Assembly (NCBI GenBank): GCA_023428245.1
Contig: JAEYYX010000005.1
Location: forward strand, 1 to 36,881
Source of the DNA: Pseudomonadota bacterium
GTDB taxonomy: Bacteria > Myxococcota_A > Polyangia > Polyangiales > Polyangiaceae
Reading direction: 5' to 3'
Length of the DNA: 36,881 nt
The notes beneath the pieces are model-generated. The model ran no database searches. It was not told the DNA's origin and saw nothing but the letters and a program-made list of their open reading frames with translations. Made by a program: the position numbers and the translations under genes. Positions 30,062-36,881 of this stretch are shown here, piece after piece (positions within the stretch are counted from its first letter, which is position 1; every line of letters starts with the position of its first letter).

Positions 30062-31153
30062 TTAGAAGATCGGGAGCCCGCTGGACGTGGAGTTCGGGAC
30101 CTGGCGCCGCGAGTCCCAGCGCTCGACGATCTTGCCGTCCTCGAGGCGGAAGAGGTCATAAAAGCCATAGCCGGCGCCCGAGCGCTTGCCCTCAGAGAGG
30201 ACAAAGACGTAGTTCCCGTCGGCGATGAGATGGTGAATCTTTTCGTAGGTGATGTTCTCGAGGTGCGGGAAAATGGAATCAGGGCCGACGGCGGCGCCGG
30301 AGCGGTGGTCGAAGTAGCGGGGACCAAGGTAGTCGGCGATCACCTCGCGATCTCCTCCGATGAGCACCGTCTCGATGAAGCCGCGCACGACGAGCTCGCT
30401 CTCGGCGGAGTTCACTGTCTCATCGAGGGCGACGTTTCCGTCGGGGCCGGCCATCACGCCTGAGGCTTGGTTCGAGTCCGAATCCCAGTGTTCGATGAGC
30501 TTCTCGTCCTCGACCCGGAACATGTCGAAGATGACGCCGGTTTGGGAGTAGGTGCCGAGGACGACGCTCAGCTCACAATCCGCGAGGGTATGGTGGAGCG
30601 TGTAGGAGAACGACTGCGAGGTGACGAGCGAGCTCATCAGGCTCTTGAATGCGGCGACGCCGCTTTGGCCGATGGGATTGTGCTGCAGATAGGGGTCGGC
30701 CCAATATTCGTCGATGATTGAGGGGTTTTTGTCGATGAAGAGGCCGGTGATTCCGGAACGCGTCGCGTCGCGGTTCGCCTTGCGAAGGTTCGGATCGCAG
30801 GTGTCGACGGCGCCGTCTCCGCCCGTGCCCGTATCGCCGCCGGTGCTTTCGGAGCCGCCGGCTCCTTCGGCGCCGCCCGTCAAAGTACCGCCGGTCGAAG
30901 TCGCGGTCCCTCCGTCGCCGCTCTGACTTCCTCCGGCTGCGCTCCCGCCGCTCGAGGGGTGGCCGCCGCTGCTCGCCGCGATGCCCCCGGTGTTTACGCT
31001 CACACCTCCCGAGGCGAAGTCGCCGCCGATTCCCGGATTCGAGGCGCCTCCAGAGCCCGTCGAATCGGAGGGCCCGCCGTCGGAGCCACAAGCGAGGGGG
31101 CCGAGGCCGACAAGGAGGAATACGGCTGAGGGGATCAAAGGAAGGCGCTTCAT
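30062..31153 (-). CDS. Lipoprotein with two SnoaL/NTF2-like domains
   Basis: ATG 31153 gives 363 residues; ATG 31171 is possible. The lipoprotein signal ends GPLAC (Cys22). A long Gly/Ser/Thr linker covers about 25-115. Two SnoaL-like domains follow: the first includes FIDKNPSIIDEYWADPYLQHNPIGQSGVAAFKSL and FDMFRVEDEKLIEHWDS. The second includes VLIGGDREVIADYLGPRYFDHRSGAAVGPDSIF and FDLFRLEDGKIVERWDS. The 'FRxEDxKxxExWDs' end is the standard mark of SnoaL-like aldol-condensing or ester-cyclase-type folds. It is probably exported to the outer membrane; the substrate is unknown. Confidence 0.9.
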   Translation of the reverse strand: MKRLPLIPSAVFLLVGLGPLACGSDGGPSDSTGSGGASNPGIGGDFASGGVSVNTGGIAASSGGHPSSGGSAAGGSQSGDGGTATSTGGTLTGGAEGAGGSESTGGDTGTGGDGAVDTCDPNLRKANRDATRSGITGLFIDKNPSIIDEYWADPYLQHNPIGQSGVAAFKSLMSSLVTSQSFSYTLHHTLADCELSVVLGTYSQTGVIFDMFRVEDEKLIEHWDSDSNQASGVMAGPDGNVALDETVNSAESELVVRGFIETVLIGGDREVIADYLGPRYFDHRSGAAVGPDSIFPHLENITYEKIHHLIADGNYVFVLSEGKRSGAGYGFYDLFRLEDGKIVERWDSRRQVPNSTSSGLPIF

Positions 31154-31195
31154 GACGGTCTTGGAGTCCATGCCGCGCGGGACCAGCACGCGCAA

Positions 31196-31614
31196 GCGCG
31201 ACTCGTCGAAGCGGCCCGAAAAAACGAGGCCGAGCCAGCGTGCCCGCTGTTATCGCTTCCACATGAGGTGCTGATGACGAGATCTCGAAATGCCGTGAGC
31301 GGAAAGAGAGATTGTCGGCTCTGCCCGACGCTCGATGGCCAGGACTACAGCGAGCTGTCCGGGTGAGAACGTGGGTGGTCTGTCAGGCCGCCAGGAGTTC
31401 GGGGACGCGGGGAGAGGGCGCCCAAGATGCTCGTCTTGCTCGCCAGGAGCGAGCGGAGTAGCTGGGCAGACCCTCGAAGGACTGGGGCACGCGAGGGGAG
31501 TGACGTGCAATGAGCGAGCGAGCGCGAAGGCGAGGCAGAGGAACTCTGGGGACGAGGCCGGGGAGGCGTCCAGAGGGCGCGGTGGAGGAAGAGGTCGACG
31601 TGCGTGGACGCGGA
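31196..31614 (+). other. Gap before the beta-lactamase gene
   Basis: No convincing gene was found on either strand. The frame of the beta-lactamase leader is open back to an ATG at 31510, but the extra residues are Arg-rich and not signal-like. Promoters for the converging-away lipoprotein gene and for the beta-lactamase should lie here, but none stands out. Confidence 0.4.
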
Positions 31615-32558
31615 GTGCTCAAACGACTCAGCGAAGGAGCGGCTGTAGGTCTCCTTTTGTGGGGCGCGCTCGCGTGCAAGCGGGAGGGCGAAGCTCGCGC
31701 GCTCGAGCCGGAGCCGCGGCAAATTGGGGCGCTTTTGGCTCCGCCTGATTCGAGCGAACTGCTCGAAGCCTGGAGCGCGTCGTGGACGGCGCAGGCGGGA
31801 GAGTGGGTGTTTGCGTCGTGCATGTGGAGTCGGGGAGGAGAGTGACCGCGGGCGTGCGGGAGCTGCTGCCGCTCCAGAGCGTGTTCAAGCTACCTCTCGC
31901 GGTCGCGGTGCTTCACGAGGCGCAGGGTGGCCGAGTGAATTTGGACCAAGAGCTCACGGTGACGGCTGCGGACCGTGCACCAGGCGTCGCGTCGAATGCC
32001 AAAAAATGGATCCAAGCACCGCGCGACGTGAAGGTGCGTGAGCTGCTCGAGTACTCCCTCGTGGAGAGTGACAACACGTCGAGCGACAAGTTGCTCGAGC
32101 TTGTGGGCGGGCCGCGCGGTTTGACGGAGCGAATGCGCGCGCTCGGTTTCGGAGGAATTGAGGTGCGTTCGGCGACTCGTGCGATGGGCAGTGACGGAGC
32201 CTGTCCGAACGAGGGGACTTCTGAAGCGCTCGCGAACTTGTTAGTTGCCTTGGAGCGCGGGGAGATCCTCGAGCGCCCGGAGCGCGCGCTGCTCTGGGAC
32301 TGGATGGGGCGTGCACGCACCGGAGAGCGTCGCATTCGCGCGGGATTGCCGGCAGGAACGCGTGTCGTGGACAAAACCGGGACGGGAAGGGATGGCGCAG
32401 TCACCAACGACGTAGGCGTGGTGACGTTGCCGGAAAGCGGGGGCCACCTCGCGATCGTCGTGCTGATAGCGGGTTCCACTTCGACCGCGCGAGCACAGGA
32501 AGATCTCATCGCCGAGATCGCTCGAACGGCCGTTGAAGACTTTGCGCCTCCGTCCTGA
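31615..32558 (+). pseudogene. Class A beta-lactamase, frameshifted after its lipoprotein leader
   Basis: The catalytic part (from 31782, read from GTG) has the class A motifs: QSVFK (active-site Ser and Lys), SDN, and KTG in VVDKTGTGRDGAVTND, with LDWM-like and GERRIRAGLPAGT phrases before KTG. The N-terminal part lies in a different frame (31615-31845): LKRLSEGAAVGLLLWGALAC (lipobox) and SSELLEAWSASWTAQAG. The two parts join if one G is added in the GGG run at 31797-31799, giving AQAGRVGVCVVHVES. At the place of Glu166 (36 residues after the Ser of SDN) the sequence reads ATRAM, with no Glu visible. Mutation, sequencing error or true translation from GTG 31782 without export are all possible. 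Confidence 0.75.
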
Positions 32559-32633
32559 GCTCGTGGAATCTCGTGGAACGAGGCAGCTTCGCGCGCCCCT
32601 AGCGGCCGCGGAGTCTGGTGTTAGGTTCGGAGG

Positions 32634-33164
32634 ATGAGCGACGCTTTCGAGACAGGATTTCTGTCGTGGGTGACCTGCCTGGTGCGAGAGCAAAGGGCGG
32701 CGCTGGTCGCGGTAGCTCGCCAGGAAGGGCTCCTCGCGGAGGATGCGCTCGACGTAGTGCAGGAAGCGTTTGCGACGTTCCTCGTGCTTCCGCACTCGCG
32801 AGCGCTGGCTCGAGAGCTCGAGGACAGCCGTAAACTTCTGACGGTTTTGGTGCGCAACGAGGCTCGCAATCGGCGACGCAGGCACGATCGAGCCCGACCA
32901 CACCTTAGCGACCCGGAGTTCGTGAATGAACTACCGAATGGAGAACGTGGGGCGGATGAGCTCGTCGCTCTCGCCGAAGCCCACGTACAGGCGCTCGGAT
33001 GCATGGAGCGATTGGGCGAGCTGCAGCGGCGAGTCGTCGAGCTCCGCTTGGTCGAGGATCACGCCGGCGAGCAGGTGGCTGATCTGCTCGGGACGAGTCC
33101 TGGTCATGTGGCGGTGCTCTTGCACCGTGCGAAGCGAGCGCTCCGCGAGTGCATGGAAAGCTGA
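32634..33164 (+). CDS. ECF-type sigma-70-like factor
   Basis: The 176-residue protein has a region 2 pattern (LLAEDALDVVQEAFATFLV) followed by LLTVLVRNEARNRRRR, and a region 4 pattern (LGELQRRVVELRLVEDHAGEQVADLLGTSPGHVAVLLHRAKRALRECM). It is a small, ECF-like sigma factor. No anti-sigma gene is adjacent, so its signal is unknown. ATG 32634 begins 75 bases after the beta-lactamase stop. Confidence 0.88.
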   Translation: MSDAFETGFLSWVTCLVREQRAALVAVARQEGLLAEDALDVVQEAFATFLVLPHSRALARELEDSRKLLTVLVRNEARNRRRRHDRARPHLSDPEFVNELPNGERGADELVALAEAHVQALGCMERLGELQRRVVELRLVEDHAGEQVADLLGTSPGHVAVLLHRAKRALRECMES

Positions 33165-33258
33165 GGTGAGCGAACTGGCGCGCCCGCGCTGGCTGACGGG
33201 GCGCGTGTGGAGTCCGCGGGGGCGCCCGGTTGGCGTCGAGCTGGCGAGGGGCGGAAGC

Positions 33259-33861
33259 CTAGCCTGAGGCTGGGATTGAGGTGTCCTGACCCCGTCGCGA
33301 CAGAGCGAGGCGAGCCGAATCAGCCATGGTCAAGAGCGCCGCGCCCAACATGATGACATCCTTCACCACCAGGCGGCCGCGCCCGCTGAGGTAGGGGAAA
33401 CCGTGGTGTGCGTCGCCGAGAGGAGGCACCCAAACCTCCGGCGTCGTGATCAGAAAGGAGAGAGTCACGAGGGACATGCCCACCACGAGAAAGCTGCCCA
33501 GAGCGCCCACCGCGGGCCAGATGAAGTGTCCCAAAATGAGCAGACCGAGAGCCACGATCACAGCGCCCAAGAAGTAGGAGAACGTGTAGGTTCCGTTCGC
33601 CTCGTGCCACGCTCGGTTCTCCAGATTGAGGACACCTTCGGGATTCATGTATGCGCGGTAGACGGGCGCGTCTTCGACGTAGAAAAAGCTCATCACGGGG
33701 CTGTTCGCGACGAAGGGAACAATTCCGTCGGCCTCGTAAGGAGCGGCTTTGAGGGCGCCAATCCAAACGAGGACGATGACGAGCCCGAGACGCAGCATCG
33801 TGAATCCGGCGCGATCGAAGCCGGCAGCGAGACGGAGGAGCGTGTGAAAACGTAACATCAC
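33259..33861 (-). CDS. DUF417 / RclC-like membrane protein
   Basis: The 200-residue product has four membrane helices and the DUF417 pattern: GFTMLRLGLVIVLVWIGALKAAPYEADGIVPFVANSPVMSFFY, then FSYFLGAVIVALGLLILGH, GSFLVVGMSLVTLSFLITTPEVW, and HGFPYLSGRGRLVVKDVIMLGAALLTMADSA. In Escherichia coli the relatives YkgB/RclC belong to the response to reactive chlorine. No rclR-like regulator is adjacent here. Confidence 0.93.
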   Translation of the reverse strand: MMLRFHTLLRLAAGFDRAGFTMLRLGLVIVLVWIGALKAAPYEADGIVPFVANSPVMSFFYVEDAPVYRAYMNPEGVLNLENRAWHEANGTYTFSYFLGAVIVALGLLILGHFIWPAVGALGSFLVVGMSLVTLSFLITTPEVWVPPLGDAHHGFPYLSGRGRLVVKDVIMLGAALLTMADSARLALSRRGQDTSIPASG

Positions 33862-34128
33862 CTGATTCTTGGAGGTCGCGGGGGCCGGCCGGTTTGGCTG
33901 GCAGGAGCCCCGTAAAGAGTCAGGTGTCGAGCGGGCACGACATTACAGAAAAATCAGATCTCGGAGGCGAAGAGCTCGCGTGCTGCCGGATGGCGCGTGG
34001 TTTGCCGAAGTTTTCGAGGCGGCCGCGCTGCGCGTCGCGATCGCGAGAGCCTGGCGATCGCTCGTTGAGCTATCGAGCGCTCCTGAGGGTTGCGAGGGAA
34101 GTGGACGCGTGCGGAGGCGAGGTGCAAC

Positions 34129-34884
34129 ATGGCGGCGCGGATGAGCCGAGTTGTGATTGTAACGGGCGGAAGCCGGGGTATTGGAGCAGCGACAGCGGTG
34201 CTTGCCGCGGAGCGCGGCTACGGTGTGTGCGTCAACTACCGCAAAGATCGGGAAGCGGCCGAGAAGGTCGTTCGGGCGATCGAAGCGATCGGTCGAAAGG
34301 CGGTCGCCGTGCGCGCGGACGTGTCCGAAGAGGGCGAGGTCGCTGGGCTCTTTCGCGCGGCCGAATCGCTCGGGACGATCGTCGGGCTCGTGAATAACGC
34401 AGGGATTCTCGAGCAGCAGATGCGCGTCGAGGCGATGGACGCAGCGCGTCTCGAGCGGATTCTTCGGACGAATGTGATCGGGTCGTTCCTTTGCGCTCGA
34501 GAGGCGGTGCTGCGCATGTCGACGAAGCGAGGTGGACAAGGTGGAGCGATCGTGAACGTCTCCTCGGCGGCGGCCCGCTGGGGATCACCAGGCGAATATG
34601 TCGACTACGCAGCGTCCAAAGGAGCGATCGACACGTTCACGTTGGGGCTCGCGCAGGAGGTCGCGGACGAAGGCGTTCGCGTCAACGCGGTGCGCCCCGG
34701 GATCATCGACACCGAGATTCATGCTGCGGGAGGCGATCCCGGACGCGTCGAGCGCCTCAAGACGAAGGTCCCGATGCAAAGGGGCGGGCGGCCCGAAGAG
34801 GTCGCGCAGGCCATTCTCTGGCTCTTGTCGGAGGATGCCTCGTTCACGACCGGCGCATTGGTCGACATCGCAGGCGGGAGGTAG
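34129..34884 (+). CDS. Short-chain dehydrogenase/reductase
   Basis: With ATG 34129 (GGAGG 11-15 bases upstream) the product has 251 residues. TGGSRGIG at 12-19, VNNAGIL, VNVSSAAA with catalytic Ser and YAASKGAID with catalytic Tyr/Lys are all present. The C-terminus RGGRPEEVAQAILWLLSEDASFTTGALVDIAGGR is typical of FabG-like/glucose-dehydrogenase-type SDRs. Its pathway is unknown. A remnant of a possible oxygenase gene follows after 55 bases. Confidence 0.93.
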   Translation: MAARMSRVVIVTGGSRGIGAATAVLAAERGYGVCVNYRKDREAAEKVVRAIEAIGRKAVAVRADVSEEGEVAGLFRAAESLGTIVGLVNNAGILEQQMRVEAMDAARLERILRTNVIGSFLCAREAVLRMSTKRGGQGGAIVNVSSAAARWGSPGEYVDYAASKGAIDTFTLGLAQEVADEGVRVNAVRPGIIDTEIHAAGGDPGRVERLKTKVPMQRGGRPEEVAQAILWLLSEDASFTTGALVDIAGGR

Positions 34885-34939
34885 CGCCTTGGAGGGAGGT
34901 GATGTGGTCGTTGGCGGTCGATTCAATGCGGCTTTTCAG

Positions 34940-35230
34940 ATGAACTCGACGAACACCGAATTCTTTCGAGCAGAAGGGTATCTGCGGCTTCCGGGGTTCG
35001 TTCCGAAGGCTCGCTGGGCGGGGCTTCGGAAGAAGATCCTCGAGGAGGCGACGAATCTCTTGGCGAGCCATGTGGGGAGGACCATTCGGAAGCTCCCGAC
35101 CTTCCAGCAGATCACTCGGCTCTCGAGTCTCGTGAGCGCGGGGGAGGTTCACGCGGCGCTCATGACGCGAGATCACATCGTTTCCCGAGCGGTTCGAGAG
35201 AGTCGTCGGCGTTGGCTACGTGTCGATTAT
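34940..35230 (+). pseudogene. Possible remnant of a phytanoyl-CoA dioxygenase-like gene
   Basis: From ATG 34940 the frame reads MNSTNTEFFRAEGYLRLPGF and continues VPKARWAGLRKKILEEATNL, the usual N-terminus of PhyH-type 2-oxoglutarate oxygenases (FFxxxGYLxLPGF). After about residue 90 it turns into Arg-rich sequence and runs into the next gene, so the catalytic His-x-Asp and distal His are missing. It is probably a 3'-truncated gene. The family call is from the short N-terminal pattern only. Confidence 0.4.
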
Positions 35231-35339
35231 TGCTCTGACACGGGGAAAGGGGCGCGCGGAAGACTAAGGCGTCGTGATAGGCCTGGGAGCAGAGCGCGCG
35301 GTCCCTGGGAAGCGCGCGCTTCTTGGGTTGGGTGCTCTC

Positions 35340-35795
35340 ATGGCTACGGACTATCGGCATACGCAAATCGGCTATCTCACCATCGGACTTTCTGGGCTCG
35401 CTCTCGCAGCGCTGGCCATCTCAGCGGTCGCGTCGAGCGCGCCTCCGGCTTCTCTGGTGGGTCTCGGCATCCTCGCCGTCTGTCTTGGGCTGTTTTCGAG
35501 TCTCACCGCTGAGGTTCGAGAGGGATACGTTCGGTGCTTCTTCGGCTTCGGCCTCATTCGCCGCACCATCTCGCTCGATCAGATCGTGGCGAGCTCGATC
35601 GTTCGCAACCACTGGTTCTTTGGGTGGGGGATTCGATGGATCCCTGGGGGATCGCTGTGGAATGTGTCGGGCTTGTCGGCGGTCGAACTGAAACTCCAGA
35701 GCGGCAAGGTGTTCCGTATCGGGACTGATGATCCTGAGGGGCTACATCATGCGATCGTGAGTGCGCTCGCGTCGATTCGAAAAGGTGCGCGGTAG
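35340..35795 (+). CDS. Small membrane protein with two N-terminal helices
   Basis: ATG 35340 gives 151 residues. Helices at about 11-30 and 36-55 are followed by VREGYVRCFFGFGLIRRTISLDQI, then WFFGWGIRWIPGGSLWNVSGLSAVELKLQSGKVFRIGTDDPEGLHHAI. The strand-rich C-terminus resembles bacterial PH-like domains of small membrane proteins (GWGIR...GxxxWNxxG, fIGTDxPxxL), whose role is unknown. An earlier in-frame ATG at 35274 is less likely. Confidence 0.82.
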   Translation: MATDYRHTQIGYLTIGLSGLALAALAISAVASSAPPASLVGLGILAVCLGLFSSLTAEVREGYVRCFFGFGLIRRTISLDQIVASSIVRNHWFFGWGIRWIPGGSLWNVSGLSAVELKLQSGKVFRIGTDDPEGLHHAIVSALASIRKGAR

Positions 35796-36160
35796 CGGCC
35801 GAAGGATGGAGCGCGTCCCGATGAGGCGCGCCCGCGTGTCGCCGTGAGGGGACGAAGAGGCGCGGTCATGAGTGTGGCCCAGTGAAGGCGGAGGCTCGGC
35901 GAGGCGCCCGGAATGGCCGGGCAGAGATTCTGTCATGTCATCGGGTTCGCGGATGCAAAGGCGACGCGAGTTCGATCGATCACGACCTATGCCCTCGAGG
36001 ATTCAGAAGTTTGAAGCGGAAGCGGAGGGATTCACTGCGGCTCGCCTATGGGCTCGCCGCTCCCTCGCGGTGCTCGGGCCGTGGTCCTCAGTGGACTCCG
36101 TCCAGCAGGCCGGACTCTGTCCACTTCGGGTCGAACCTGTGGGCTATCCCCTCGGTGGCC
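35796..36160 (+). other. Gap with a copy of the tRNA 3' end
   Basis: No gene is seen. The stretch holds the 18-base tRNA-derived repeat described separately and otherwise shows only short GC-rich imperfect repeats. It may be the scar of an element once integrated at the tRNA gene. Confidence 0.45.
36016..36033 (-). repeat. Duplicate of the tRNA-Ser 3' end (att-like)
   Basis: GCGGAAGCGGAGGGATTC is identical to 36200-36217, the last part of tRNA-Ser (T-arm 3' strand, acceptor strand and first base of CCA). Identity stops at the TTCGAA loop. A partial tRNA 3' copy beyond the tRNA gene is the usual product of integrase-mediated insertion at a tRNA. Confidence 0.7.
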
Positions 36161-36197
36161 GCCAGCCCTTCTTCTTCGCTTCGCTACGGCGAAGGGC

Positions 36198-36201
<4 letters not shown>
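36161..36201 (-). terminator. Hairpin downstream of tRNA-Ser
   Basis: GCCAGCCCTT (36161-36170) and AAGGGCTGGC (36192-36201) are exact complements, with a further inner stem (TTCGC and GCGAA). It lies just past the tRNA on the minus strand, with the CCA end within the stem. A role in termination or 3' processing is likely. Confidence 0.55.
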
Positions 36202-36285
<84 letters not shown>

Positions 36286-36288
36286 AAG

Positions 36289-36579
36289 TCACTGTCTTTG
36301 CTTCGTTCCTCCCCCTTCTAGCACGACCTCGGAGCCATCCGCCGACGATTCCCGCCCGACGATCCGCCTTCGGCGGAGCTCGACGCGGATGACTTTAGCT
36401 CCGTTCGAGCCCGAGGTCTCCGGGGTCGTCGACGGAGGCGGAATGACGCTGAGCGCCGGCCCTTCGATGATCACCGCCAGCTCGGGGATGATCTCGTGGA
36501 GCGGGAAGAACGGCCCGAGCTGGAGCGCTGGAGCTACGCGACCTGACGTGCCTTCCACCGGCAGGGCGGGCGCGTTCAC
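36289..36579 (-). CDS. Small protein coupled to the upstream gene, function unknown
   Basis: GTG 36579 overlaps the stop of the upstream gene (GTGA), a coupled arrangement. The 96-residue product starts VNAPALPVEGTSGRVAPALQLGPFFPLHEIIPELAVIIEGPALSVI, then a Pro/Ser/Thr stretch and an Arg-rich segment. It has no signal or known domain. The end is 4 bases from the tRNA gene. Confidence 0.65.
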   Translation of the reverse strand: MNAPALPVEGTSGRVAPALQLGPFFPLHEIIPELAVIIEGPALSVIPPPSTTPETSGSNGAKVIRVELRRRRIVGRESSADGSEVVLEGGGTKQRQ

Positions 36580-36881
36580 GAGGTCGTCACCGTGCGCAGG
36601 AACTTCTTGCCCTTGAGGCGATCTACCCACCGCGTTGCGGCTTGCCCTCGGTTCACGGTTTCGAGGAGGACCTGCCCATCGCTGGAGACCTCCACCGTCG
36701 TCTTCACGCAGCGACCTCGCAGATAGTCCACGTACATATGCAGCCGGCCACGCTCGAAGGTCAGGTGACGCAGCATGTCGGCAGCCGTGAACTGATCGTC
36801 GTCCTCGAACCATTCACCCGAGATGCCTCGTGGTCGACCATCGTGGAACGAGAGCACCCCGATGACGAAGACGAGCCCAAA
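36576..36881 (-). CDS. C-terminal part of a protein of unknown function (cut by window end)
   Basis: The gene enters from beyond the window. The visible 101 residues begin with a hydrophobic segment (FGLVFVIGVLSF), followed by FHDGRPRGISGEWFEDDDQFTAADMLRHLTFERGRLHMYVDYLRGR and a strand-rich end VSSDGQVLLETVNRGQAATRW. A short cytoplasmic domain after a membrane segment, or a GTG start at 36857, are both possible. No family is recognised. Confidence 0.7.
   Translation of the reverse strand, partial: FGLVFVIGVLSFHDGRPRGISGEWFEDDDQFTAADMLRHLTFERGRLHMYVDYLRGRCVKTTVEVSSDGQVLLETVNRGQAATRWVDRLKGKKFLRTVTTS

Noticed and set aside
36289..36813. Longer version of the 36289 gene starting at 36813
   Set aside because: The first 78 residues are antisense-like Arg/Ser-rich sequence overlapping the partial gene in another phase. 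The GTG at 36579 overlapping the upstream stop is a better start.

Overview
The window looks like chromosomal DNA of a myxobacterium-like bacterium (Myxococcota, probably Polyangia). This is an inference from composition and gene content: high GC, very many lipoproteins with a short signal peptide, a lipobox Cys and a Gly/Ala/Ser/Thr-rich linker, and an AgmX/PglI-type C-terminal domain typical of that group. No ribosomal or other phylogenetic marker is present except one tRNA-Ser(UGA).

Region 1 (about 0.1-13.5 kb) is best read as an integron gene-cassette array that lacks a visible integrase (a CALIN, or the distal part of a chromosomal integron). At least seven sites have attC architecture. 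They start with an (R)YYYAAC-like box, end with a GTTRRRY-like box (GTTAGGC, GTTATGC, GTTATGT), carry complementary inner arms with unpaired bases, and are 60-165 bp long. The clearest one (4766-4914) begins inside the stop codon of the toxin gene it follows. The cassettes carry four toxin-antitoxin modules (HigBA with a broken toxin, Xre-RES, RHH-Doc, VapBC), a HEAT-like protein, a VOC protein, two HExxH zincin-like exported proteins, Cys-rich lipoproteins, an AgmX/PglI-domain lipoprotein, a c-type-cytochrome-like lipoprotein, a YcnI copper-binding-type protein with a tiny lipoprotein, an SDR enzyme, and a CdiI-type immunity protein at the end. Several cassettes run against the array and must have their own promoters.

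Region 2 (13.8-19 kb) holds a two-domain fasciclin lipoprotein, three small beta-rich lipoproteins that look like distant relatives, a decayed tyrosine-recombinase C-terminus and a further lipoprotein, separated by long gaps with no convincing genes.

Region 3 (19.2-33 kb) is ordinary accessory chromosome: a hexapeptide acyltransferase, a cytochrome-b-like membrane protein, more lipoproteins (two with NTF2/SnoaL-like domains), an SDR divergently paired with an AraC-type regulator, a DUF2071 protein, an Acg-type nitroreductase, and a class A beta-lactamase that is frameshifted between its lipoprotein leader and its catalytic domain. A small sigma-70-like factor follows.

Region 4 (33.2-36.9 kb) holds a DUF417/RclC-like membrane protein, an SDR, a probable remnant of a phytanoyl-CoA-dioxygenase-like gene, a small membrane protein, and the tRNA-Ser gene. 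An 18 bp copy of the tRNA 3' end lies about 180 bp downstream of the tRNA, which is the mark of a past tRNA-targeted integration. The window ends inside a two-gene coupled operon on the minus strand.
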